From Calliopsis andreniformis (taxonomy: Eukaryota; Arthropoda; Insecta; Hymenoptera; Andrenidae): 64,000 nt of DNA. Location of the stretch: assembly GCF_051401765.1 (NCBI RefSeq), contig NW_027480505.1:1612001-1676000 (forward strand), given 5' to 3'. Positions 1-11,800 of the stretch are shown piece by piece (the first letter of the stretch is position 1; each line of letters opens with the position of its first letter). Under the pieces are notes generated by a model. The model had not been told where the DNA came from, did no database searches, and worked only from the letters and a program-made list of their open reading frames with translations. Both the position numbers and the translations under genes were made by a program.

Positions 1-3000
1 TTGACTTCTAAGGCCCTTCCTATCCGATCTGGCGGAGCAACGCCCTCGAGTGAAGCCTAGGTTGCCCGGAACGTAGAAATGACCATAACTTTCACACTGG
101 TAGCAATTATTCGTTTTATACATGGAAAAACTGTTCTATTAATTTTGTATTTTATGCTTTCGGCGTTGACTTCTAAGGCCCTACCTATCCGATCTGGCGG
201 AGCAACGCCCTCGAATGAAGCCTAGGTTGGCCTGAACGCAGAAATGACCATAACTTCACACTGGTTGCTATTATTCGTTTTATACGATGAAAAAACTGTT
301 ATATTTATATTGCATTTTATGATTCTGGCGTTGACTTCTTAGGCCCTAACTATTCGATCTGGTGGAACAACGCCCTAGAGTGAAGCCTGCGATGCCCGGA
401 ACGTAGAAATGATCATTACCTTCACGCTTGTTGCAATTATTCCTGTTATACGATGAAAAATCTGTTGTATTTTTATTGCATTTTTTCCTTCAGGCGTTGA
501 CTTCTAAGGCCGTAGCTATTCGATGTGTTGGAGCAACGCCCTAGAGTGACGCCTAGGTTGCCCGGAACGTAGAAATGACCATTACTTTCACAATGTTAGC
601 AATTATTCACTTTATACAATGGAAAAACTGTTGTACTTATATAGTATTTTATTCTCCTGCCGTTGACTTCTTAGGCCCTGTCTGTTCGATCTGGTGGCAC
701 AGCGCCCTAGAATGAAGCCTAGGTTGCCCGGAACGTAGAAATGACCATTACTTTCACACTGTTTGCAAATATACATTATTTACGATGGAAACGCTGTTGC
801 ATTTATATTGTATTTTATGCTTCTGGCGTCGACTTCTTAGGCCCTAACTATTTGGTCTGGTGCAGCAACGCTCTAGAGTGACGCCTAGGTTGCCCGGAAC
901 GTCGAACGTACCATTACCTTCACACTGGTTACAATTATTCCTGTTATACGATAGAAAAGCTGTTGCACCTTTATTGTATTTTATGCTTCTGGCGTTGACT
1001 TCTTAGGACCTAACCATTCGATCTGGTGGAGCAAGGCCCTAGAGTGAAGCCTAGGTTGCCCGGAACGTAGAAATGACCATGACTTTCTCTCTGGTTACCA
1101 TTATTCGTTTCATACGATGGAAAAGTTGTTGTATTTACATCGTATTTTATGCTTCTGGCGTTAACTTCTTAGGCTCTATCTGTTCCATCTGGTGGAACAA
1201 CGCACTAGCGTGAAGCCTAGGTAGCCCGGAACGTAGAAATGTCCATAACTTTCACTCTGGTATCAATTATTCGTTTTATACAATGGAAAAACTGTTCTAT
1301 TTATTTTGCATTTTATGCTTCGGGCGTTGACTTCTAAGGCCCTAACTATTCGATCTGGTGGAGCAACGCCCTAGAGTGACGCCTAGGTTGCCCGGAACGT
1401 CGAACGTACCATTACCTTCACACTGGTTGCAATTATTCCTGTTATACGATGGAAAAACTGTTCTATTTATTTTGTATTTTATGCTTCGGGCGTTGACTTC
1501 TAAGGCCCTAACTATTCGGTCTGGTGGAGCAACGCCCTAGAGTGCAGCCTAGATTGCCCGGAACGTAGAAATGACCATAACTTTCACACTGGTTGCTATC
1601 ATTCGTTTTATATGATGGAAAAACTGTTGTATTTATATTGTATTTTATGCTTCTGGCGTTCACTTCTTAGGCCCTAACTATTCGATCTGGTGGAACAACG
1701 GCCTAGGGTGAAGCCTAGGTTGCCCGGAACGTAGAAATGACCATAACTTTTACACTGGTAGCAATTATTCGTTTTATACAATGGAAAAACTGTTCTATTT
1801 ATTTTGTATTTGAAGCTTCGGGCGTTGACTTCTAAGGCCCTAACTGTTTGATCTGGTGGAGCACCGCCCTAGAGTGAAGCCTAGGTTGCCCGGAACGTAG
1901 AAGTGACCATAACTTTCACACTGGTTGCAATTATTCCTGTTATACGATAGAAAAGCTGTTGCATCTTTATTGTATTTTATGCTTCTGGCGTCGACTTCTT
2001 AGGCCCTAACTATTCGATCTGGTGGCGCAACGTCCTAGTGTGAAGCCTAGGTTGCCCGGGACGTAGAAATGACCATAACTTTCACACTGGTTACCATTAT
2101 TTGATTTATATGATGGAAAAGCTGTTGTATTTATATCGTATTTTATGCTTCTGGCGTTGACTTCTTAGGCCCTAACTATTCCATCTGGTGGAACAACGCA
2201 CTAGAGTGAAGCCTTGGTTGCCCGGAACGTAGAAGTGACCATTACTTCCACACTGTTTGCAAATATACATTATATTCGATGGAAAATCTGTTGTACTTAT
2301 ATTTTAATTTATGCTACTGGCGTTGACTTCTTAGGCCCTAACTATTTGATCTGGTGGAGCACTGCCCTAGAGTGAAGCCTAGGTTGACCGGAACGTAGAA
2401 ATGACCATAACTTTCACACTGGTTGCAATTATTCGTTTTATACGATGGAAAAGCTGTTGTATTTATATCGTATTTTATGCTTCTGGCGTTGACTTCTTAG
2501 GCCCTAACTATTCGATCTGGTGGAGCAACGCCCTAGAGTGAAGCCTAGGTTGCCCGGTACGTAGAAATGACCATCACTATCAAACTGGTAGCAATTATTT
2601 GTTTTATACGATGGAAAAGCTGTTGTATTTATATCGTATTTTATGCTTCTGGCGTTGACTTCTTAGGCCCTAACTATTCGATCTGTTGGCGCAACGTCCT
2701 AGAGTGAAGCCTAGGTTGCCCGGAACGTAGAAATGACCATAACTTTCACAGTGGTTACCATTATTCGTTTTATATGATGGAAAAGCTGTTGTATTTATAT
2801 CGTATTTTATGCTTCTGGCGTTGACTTCTTGGGCCCTAACTATTCCATCTGGTGGAACAACGCACTAGAGTGAAGCCTAGGTTGCCCGGAACGTAGAAGT
2901 GACCATTACTTCCACACTGTTTGCAAATATACATTATATACGATGGAAAATCTGTTGTACATATATTGTAATTTATGCTACTGGCGTTGACGGCTTAGGC

Positions 3001-6000
3001 CCTAACTATTTGATCTGGTGGAGCACTGCCCTAGAGTGAAGCCTAGGTTGACCGGAACGTAGAAATGACCATAACTTTCACACTGGTTACCATTATTCGT
3101 TTTATACGATGGAAAAGCTGTTGTATTTATATCGTATTTTATGCTTCTGGAGTTGACTTCTTAGGCCCTAACTATTCCATCTGGTGGAACAACGCCCTAG
3201 GGTGAAGCCTAGGCTGCCCGGAACGTAGAAATGACCAGTACTTTCACACTGGTTGCAGTTATTCGTTTTATACAATGGAACAACTGTTCTATTTATTTTG
3301 CATTTTATGCTTCGGGCGTTGACTTCTAAGGCCCTAACTATTCGACCTGGTGGAGCAACGCCCTAGAGTAAAGCCTAGGTTGCCCGGGAAGTAGAAATGA
3401 CCATAACTTTCACACTGGTAGCAATTATTAGTTTTATACGATGGAAAAACTGTTCTATTTATTTTATATTTTATGCTTCGGGCGTTGACTCCTAAGGCCC
3501 TAACTATTCGATCTGGTGGAGCAACGCCCTAGAGTGAAGCCTAGGTTGCCCGGTACGTAGAAATGACCATCACTATCAAACTGGTAGCATTTATTTGTTT
3601 TATACGATGGAAAAGCTGTTGTATTTATATCGTATTTTATGCTTCTGGCGTTGACTTCCTAGGCCCTAACTATTCGATCTGGTGGAACAACAGCCTAGGG
3701 TGAAGCCTAGGTTGCCCGGAACGTAGAAATGACCATAACTTTTACACTGGTAGCAATTATTCGTTTTATACAATGGAAAAACTGCTGTATTTATTTTGTA
3801 TTTAATGCTTCGGGCGTTGACTTCTAAGGCCCTAACTGTTTGATCTGGTGGAGCAACGCCCTAGAGTGAAGCCTAGGTTTCCTGGAACGTAGAAATGACC
3901 ATCCCTTTCACACGGGTTGCAATTATTCATGTTATAGGATGGAAAGACTGTTGTATTTTTATTGTATTTTATACTTCAGGCGTTGACTTCTGAGGCCGTA
4001 GCTATCCGATGTGGTGGAAGAACGCCATACAGTGAAACCTAGGTTGCCCGGAACGTAGAAATGACCACTACTATCACACTGGTTGCAAATTATTCCTGCT
4101 ATACGATGGAAAAGCTGTTGTATTTTTATTGCATTTTATGCTTCGGGCATTGACTTCTAAGGCCCTAACTATTCAATCTGTTGTAGCATCGCCCTATGGT
4201 GAAGCCTAGGTTGCCCGGAACGTAGAAATGACCATAACTTTCACACTGGTTGCAATTATTCGTATTATACGATGGAATAGCTGTTGTATTTATATCGTAT
4301 TTTATGCTTCTGGCGTTGACTTCTTAGGCTCTAACTATTCCATCTGGTGGAACAACGCCCTAGGGTGAAGTCTAGGTTGCCCGGAAAGTAGAAATGACCA
4401 TAACTTTCACACTGGTAGCAATTATTCGTTTTATACGATGGAAAAACTGTTCTATTTATTTTATATTTTATGCTTCGGGAGTTGACTTCTAAGGCCCTAA
4501 CCATTCGATCTGGTGGAGCAACGCCCTAGAGTGAAGCCTAGGTTGCCGGTACGTAGAGATGACCATCACTATCAAACTGGTTGCAATTATTTGTTTTATA
4601 CGATGGAAAAGCTGTTGTATTTATATCGTATTTTATGCTTCTGGCGCTGACGTCTAAGGCCCTAACTATTCGATCTGGTAGAGCAACGCCCTAGAGTGAA
4701 GCCTAGGTTGCCCCGTACGTAGAAATGACCATCACTATCAAACTGGTAGCAATTATTTGTTTTATACGATGGAAAAGCTGTTGTATTTATATCGTATTTT
4801 ATGCTTCTGGCGTTGACTTCTTAGGGCCTAACTATTCCATCTGGTGGAACAACGCCCTAGGGTGAAGCCTAGGTTGCCCGGAAAGTAGAAATGACCATAA
4901 CTTTCACACTGGTAGCAATTATTCGTTTTATACGATGGAAAAGCTGTTGTATTTATTTTGTATTTTATGCTTCGGGCGTTGACTTCTAAGGCCCTAACTA
5001 TTCGATCTGGTAGAGCAACGCCCTAAAGTGAAGCCTAGGTTGCCCGGTACGTAGAAATGACCATAACTTTTACACTGGTAGCAATTATTCGTTTTATACA
5101 ATGGAAAAACTGTTCTATTTATTTTGTATTTGAAGCTTCGGGCGTTGACTTCTAAGGCCCTAACTGTTTGATCTGGTGGAGCAACGCCCTAGAGTGAAGC
5201 CTAGGTTGCCCGGAACGTAGAAATGACCATAACTTTCACACTGGTAGCAATTATTCGTTTTATACAATGGAACAACTGTTCTATTTATTTTGCATTTTAT
5301 GCTTCGGGCGTTGACTTCTAAGGCCCTAACTCTTCAATCCGGTGGAGCAACGCCTCAGAGTTAAGCCTAGGATGCCCGAAACGTCGAAATGATCATTACA
5401 TTCGCACTGGTTGCAATTAGTCATGCTATACGATGGAAAAACTGTTGCATTTTTATTGTAGTTTATGCTTCTGGCGTTGACTTCTAAGGCCGTAGCTATT
5501 AGCTGTGGTGGGGCAACGCCCTACAGTGACGTCTAGGTTGCCCGGAACGTAGAAATGACCATTACTTTCACAATGTTTGCAATTATTCACTTTATACAAT
5601 GGAAAAACTGTTGTACTTATATCGTATTTTATACTTCTGGCGTTGACTTCTTAGGCCCTGTCTGTTCGATCTGGTGGAACAGCGCCCTAGAATGAAGCCT
5701 AGGTTGCCCGGTACGTAGAAATGACCATTACTTCCACACTGCTTGCAAATTATTCCTGCTAAACGATGGAAAAACTGTTGTATCTTTATTGCATTTTATG
5801 CTTCTGGCGTTCACTTCTTAGGCCCTAACTATTCGATCTGGTGGAACAACGGCCTAGGGTGAAGCCTAGGTTGCCCGGAACGTAGAAATGACCATAACTT
5901 TCACACTGGTTGCAACTATTCGTTTTATACGATGGAAAAACTGTTGCATCTTTATCGTATTTTATGCTTCTGGCGTTCACTTCTTAGGTCCTAACTATTC

Positions 6001-7800
6001 GATCTGGTGGAACAACGCCCAAGGGTGAAGCCTAGGGTGCCCGGAACGTAGAAGTGACCATAACTTTCACTCTGGTAGCAATTATTCGTTTTATACAATG
6101 GAAAAGCTGTTCTATTTATTTTGCATTTTATGCTTCGGGCGTTGACTTCTAAGGCCCTAACTATTCGATCTGGTGGAGCAACGCCCTAGAGTGACGACTA
6201 GGTTGCCCGGAACGTCGAACGTACCATTACCTCCACACTGGTTGCAATTATTCCTGTTATACGATAGAAAAGCTGTTGCATCTTTATTGCATTTTATGCT
6301 TCTGGAGTTGACTTCTTAGGCCCTAACTATTCGATCTGGTGGCGCAACGTCCTAGAGTGAAGCCTAGGTTGCCCGGAACGTAGAAATAACCATAACTTTC
6401 ACATTGGTTACCATTATTCGTTTTATAGGATGGAAAAGCTGTTGTATTTATATCGTATTTTATGCTTCTGGCGTTGACTTCTTAGGCCCTAACTATTCCA
6501 TCTGGTGGAACAAGGCACTAGAGTGAAGACTAGGTTGCCCGGAACGTAGAAGTGACCATTACTTCCACACTGTTTGCAAATATACATTATATACGATGGA
6601 AAATCTGTTGTACTTATATTGTAATTTATGCTACTGGCGTTGACTTCTTAGGCCCTAACTATTTGATCTGGTGGAGCACTGCCCTAGAGTGAAGCCTAGG
6701 TTGACCGGAACGTAGAAATGACCATAACTTTCACACTGGTTACCATTATTCGTTTTATACGGTGGAAAAGCTGTTGTATTTATATCGTATTTTATGCTTC
6801 TGGAGTTGACTTCTTAGGCCCTAACTATTCCATCTGGTGGAACAACGCCCTACGGTGAAGCCTAGGCTGCCCGGAACGTAGAAATGACCAGTACTTTCAC
6901 ACTGGTTGCAGTTATTCGTTTTATACAATGGAACAACTGTTCTATTTATTTTGCATTTTATGCTTCGGGCGTTGACTTCTAAGGCCCTAACTATTCGATC
7001 TGGTGGAGCAACGCCCTAGAGTGAAGCCTCGGTTGCCCGGGAAGTAGAAATGACCATAACTTTCACACTGGTAGCAATTATTCGTTTTATACAATGGAAC
7101 AACTGTTCTATTTATTTTGCATTTTATGCTTCGGGCGTTGACTTCTAAGGCCCTAACTCTTCAATCCGGTGGAGCAACGCCTCAGAGTTAAGCCTAGGAT
7201 GCCCTAAACGTCGAAATGATCATTACATTCGCACTGGTTGCAATTAGTCATGCTATACGATGGAAAAACTGTTGCATTTTTATTGTAGTTTATGCTTCTG
7301 GCGTTGACTTCTAAGGCCGTAGCTATTAGCTGTGGTGGAGCAACGCCCTATAGTGACGTCTAGGTTGCCCGGAACGTAGAAATGACCATTACTTTCACAA
7401 TGTTTGCAATTATTCACTTTATACAATGGAAAAACTGTTGTACTTATATCGTATTTTATTCTTCTGGCGTTGACTTCTTAGGCCCTGTCTGTTCGATCTG
7501 GTGGAACAGCGCCCTAGAATGAAGCCTAGGTTGCCCGGAACGTAGAAATGACCATTACTTCCACACTGCTTGCAAATATACATTATACACGATGGAAAAG
7601 CTGGTGCACTTATATTGTAATTTATGCTTCGGGCGTTGACTTGTAAGGCCCTAGCTATTCGATCTGGTGGAGCAACGGCCTAGAGGGAAGCCTAGGTTGC
7701 CCGCAACGTAGAAATGACCATAACTTTCACACTGGTTGCCATTATTCGTTTTATACATGGAAAAACTGTTCTATTTATTTTGTATTTTATGATTTCGGCG
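1..7800 (+). repeat. HOR family A, copy A1 (47 monomers)
   Basis: The unit starts with a distinctive monomer pair carrying cctatccgatctggcgg-type variants and a ctcgag word at 45-50. The same opening returns at 7801 and 14937, which sets the period at 7800 bp (47 x 166 = 7802). Bases 1-1594 match A2 with few substitutions, and 1-1902 match A3 with few. Bases 5331-7800 match A2 at a shifted spacing of 7136. An internal marker (tcttcaatcc) occurs at 5331 and 7158, 11 monomers apart, so A1 itself contains an older 11-monomer duplication. The central 1595-5300 stretch is arranged differently in A2. No gene is present; a 60-codon frame at 1358-1540 is a repeat by-product. Confidence 0.93.
1702..1719. 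other. Example of CCTAGG-CCTAGG hairpin (phase 44-61)
   Basis: CCTAGG at 1702-1707 and again at 1714-1719 are separated by gtgaag. Because CCTAGG is its own reverse complement, the two copies can pair as a six-base stem with a six-base loop on either strand. In the consensus monomer the first half is CCTAGA, which still leaves a five-base stem. The element therefore recurs about every 166 bp, perfect in monomers with the cctagggtgaagcctagg form. Any role is inference. Confidence 0.5.
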
Positions 7801-9394
7801 TTGACTTCTAAGGCCCTTCCTATCCGATCTGGCGGAGCAACGCCCTCGAGTGAAGCCTAGGTTGCCCGGAACGTAGAAATGACCATAACTTTCACACTGG
7901 TAGCAATTATTCGTTTTATACCTGGAAAAACTGTTCTATTAATTTTGTATTTTATGCTTTCGGCGTTGACTTCTAAGGCCCTACCTATCCGATCTGGCGG
8001 AGCAACGCCCTCGAGTGAAGCCTAGGTTGCCCTGAACGCAGAAATGACCATAACTTCACACTGGTTGCTATTATTCGTTTTATACGATGAAAAAACTGTT
8101 ATATTAATATTGCATTTTATGATTCTGGCGTTGACTTCTTAGGCCCTAACTATTCGATCTGGTGGAACAACGCCCTAGAGTGAAGCCTGCGATGCCCGGA
8201 ACGTAGAAATGATCATTACCTTCACGCTTGTTGCAATTATTCCTGTTATACGATGAAAAATCTGTTGTATTTTTATTGCATTTTTTCCTTCAGGCGTTGA
8301 CTTCTAAGGCCGTAGCTATTCGATGTGTTGGAGCAACGCCCTAGAGTGACGCCTAGGTTGTCCGGAACGTAGAAATGACCATTACTTTCACAATGTTAGC
8401 AATTATTCACTTTATACAATGGAAAAACTGTTGTACTTATATAGTATTTTATTCTCCTGCCGTTGACTTCTTAGGCCCTGTCTGTTCGATCTGGTGGCAC
8501 AGCGCCCTAGAAAGAAGCCTAGGTTGCCCGGAACGTAGAAATGACCATTACTTTCACACTGTGTGCAAATATACATTATTTACGATGGAAACGCTGTTGC
8601 ATTTATATTGTATTTTATGCTTCTGGCGTTGACTTCTTAGGCCCTAACTATTTGGTCTGGTGCAGCAACGCCCTAGAGTGACGCCTAGGTTGCCCGGAAC
8701 GACGAACGTACCATTACCTTCACACTGGTTGCAATTATTCCTGTTATACGATAGAAAAGCTGTTGCACCTTTATTGTATTTTATGCTTCTGGCGTTGACT
8801 TCTTAGGACCTAACCATTCGATCTGGTGGAGCAAGGCCCTAGAGTTAAGCCTAGGTTGCCCGGAACGTAGAAATGACCATGACCTTCTCTCTGGTTACCA
8901 TTATTCGTTTCATACGATGGAAAAGTTGTTGTATTTACATCGTATTTTATGCTTCTGGCGTTAACTTCTTAGGCTCTAACTGTTCCATCTGGTGGAACAA
9001 CGCACTAGCGTGAAGCCTAGGTAGCCCGGAACGTAGAAATGTCCATAACTTTCACTCTGGTATCAATTATTCGTTTTATACAATGGAAAAACTGTTCTAT
9101 TTATTTTGCATTTTATGCTTCGGGCGTTGACTTCTAAGGCCCTAACTATTCGATCTGGTGGAGCAACGCCCTAGAGTGACGCCTAGGTTGCCCGGAACGT
9201 CGAACGTACCATTACCTTCACACTGGTTGCAATTATTCCTGTTATACGATGGAAAAACTGTTCTATTTATTTTGTATTTTATGCTTCGGGCGTTGACTTC
9301 TAAGGCCCTAACTATTCGGTCTGGTGGAGCAACGCCCTAGAGTGCAGCCTAGATTGCCCGGAACGTAGAAATGACCATAACTTTCACACTGGTT

Positions 9395-10140
9395 GCAAAT
9401 TATTCCTGCTAAACGATGGAAAAACTGTTGTATTTTTATTGCATTTTATGCTTCTGGCGTTCACTTCTTAGGCCCTAACTATTCGACCTGGTGGAGCAAC
9501 GCCCTAGAGTAAAGCCTATGTTGCCCGGGAAGTAGAAATGACCATAACTTTCACACTGGTTGCAGTTATTCGTTTTATACAATGGAACAACTGTTTTATT
9601 TATTTTGCATTTTATGCTTCGGGCGTTGACTTCTAAGGCCCTAACTATTCGACCTGGTGGAGCAACGCCCTAGAGTAAAGCCTAGGTTGCCCGGGAAGTA
9701 GAAATGACCATAACTTTCACACTGGTAGCAATTATTAGTTTTATACGATGGAAAAACTGTTCTATTTATTTTATATTTTATGCTTCGGGCGTTGACTCCT
9801 AAGGCCCTAACTATTCGATCTGGTGGAGCAACGCCCTAGAGTGAAGCCTAGGTTGCCCGGTACGTAGAAATGACCATCACTATCAAACTGGTAGCATTTA
9901 TTTGTTTTATACGATGGAAAAGCTGTTGTATTTATATCGTATTTTATGCTTCTGGCGTTGACTTCCTAGGCCCTAACTATTCGATCTGGTGGAACAACAG
10001 CCTAGGGTGAAGCCTAGGTTGCCCGGAACGTAGAAATGACCATAACTTTTACACTGGTAGCAATTATTCGTTTTATACAATGGAAAAACTGCTGTATTTA
10101 TTTTGTATTTAATGCTTCGGGCGTTGACTTCTAAGGCCCT
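9395..10140 (+). repeat. Nested block in A2, first copy (~4.5 monomers)
   Basis: This stretch begins at gcaaattattcctgctaaac and is nearly identical to 11054-11800, spaced 1659 bp (10 monomers) away. It contains the attcgacctgg marker at about 9481 and 9644 and the ccggtacgtagaaatg marker near 9858, all recurring at the same 1659-bp spacing. Its monomers are also found in A1 around 3340-3840, so this is a reshuffled A segment. Confidence 0.85.
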
Positions 10141-11053
10141 AACTATTCGATCTGGTGGAACAACGGCCTAGGGTGAAGCCTAGGTTGCCCGGAACGTAGA
10201 AATGACCATAACTTTTACACTGGTAGCAATTATTCGTTTTATACAATGGAAAAACTGTTCTATTTATTTTGTATTTGAAGCTTCGGGCGTTGACTTCTAA
10301 GGCCCTAACTGTTTGATCTGGTGGAGCACCGCCCTAGAGTGAAGCCTAGGTTGCCCGGAACGTAGAAATGACCATAACTTTTACACTGGTAGCAATTATT
10401 CGTTTTATACAATGGAAAAGCTGTTCTATTTATTTTGTATTTAATGCTTCCGGCGTTGACTTCTAAGGCCCTAACTGTTTGATCTGGTGGAGCAACGCCC
10501 TAGAGTGAAGCCTAGGTTGCCTGGAACGTAGAAATGACCATCCCTTTCACACAGGTTGCAATTATTCCTGTTATAGGATGGAAAGACTGTTGTATTTTTA
10601 TTGTATTTTATACGTCAGGCGTTGACGTCTGAGGCCGTAGCTATACGATGTGGTGGAAGAACGCCATACAGTGGAGCCTAGGTTGCCCGGAACGTACAAA
10701 TGGCTATAACTTTTACACTGGTAGCAATTATTCGTTTTATACGATGTAAAAGCTGTTATATTTATATTGTATTTTATGCTTCTGGCGTTGACTTCTGAGG
10801 CCGTTGCTATTCGATGTGGTGGAGGAACGCCATAGAGTGAAGCCTAGGTAGCCCGGAACGTAGAAATGTCCATATCTTTCACTGTTTGCAATTATTCATT
10901 TTATACGATCGAAAAACTGTTGCATCTTTATCGTATTTAATGCTTCGGGCGTTGGCTTCTAAGGCCCTAACTATTCGATCAGGTGGAGCACCGCCCTAGA
11001 GTGAAGCCTAGTTTGCCCGGAACGTAGAAATGACCACTACTATCACACAGGTT

Positions 11054-11800
11054 GCAAATTATTCCTGCTAAACGATGGAAAAACTGTTGTATTTTTATTG
11101 CATTTTATGCTTCTGGCGTTCACTTCTTAGGCCCTAACTATTCGACCTGGTGGAGCAACGCCCTAGAGTAAAGCCTAGGTTGCCCGGGAAGTTGAAATGA
11201 CCATAACTTTCACACTGGTTGCAGTTATTCGTTTTATACAATGGAACAACTGTTTTATTTATTTTGCATTTTATGCTTCGGGCGTTGACTTCTAAGGCCC
11301 TAACTATTCGACCTGGTGGAGCAACGCCCTAGAGTAAAGCCTAGGTTGCCCGGGAAGTAGAAATGACCATAACTTTCACACTGGTAGCAATTATTAGTTT
11401 TATACGATGGAAAAACTGTTCTATTTATTTTATATTTTATGCTTCGGGCGTTGACTCCTAAGGCCCTAACTATTCGATCTGGTGGAGCAACGCCCTAGAG
11501 TGAAGCCTAGGTTGCCCGGTACGTAGAAATGACCATCACTATCAAACTGGTAGCATTTATTTGTTTTATACGATGGAAAAGCTGTTGTATTTATATCGTA
11601 TTTTATGCTTCTGGCGTTGACTTCCTAGGCCCTAACTATTCGATCTGGTGGAACAACAGCCTAGGGTGAAGCCTAGGTTGCCCGGAACGTAGAAATGACC
11701 ATAACTTTTACACTGGTAGCAATTATTCGTTTTATACAATGGAAAAACTGCTGTATTTATTTTGTATTTAATGCTTCGGGCGTTGACTTCTAAGGCCCTA
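11054..11800 (+). repeat. Nested block in A2, second copy (~4.5 monomers)
   Basis: This is the partner of 9395-10140 at a spacing of 1659 bp. Collinearity ends near 11800, where this copy continues with a tgtttgatctggtggagc variant while the first copy has tattcgatctggtggaac. The stretch that follows (about 11845 onward) matches 10519 onward at a different spacing of 1326 bp (8 monomers), so at least two exchange events are layered here. Confidence 0.84.

Noticed and set aside
1..40. Bacterial promoter-like pair (ttgact followed by tattcg) in each monomer
   Set aside because: The spacing between the two words is about 14 bases, the second is a poor match to a -10 box, and it recurs in every satellite copy of an evidently eukaryotic array.
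1358..1540. A 60-codon frame repeated identically at 9158-9340 and 16294-16476, which could look like a conserved small gene family
   Set aside because: It is conserved only because the HOR unit is copied. It begins in mid-monomer, spans about one monomer, and shows no codon-level constraint. Since 166 leaves remainder 1 on division by 3, each monomer is read in a new frame, and frames end by chance.
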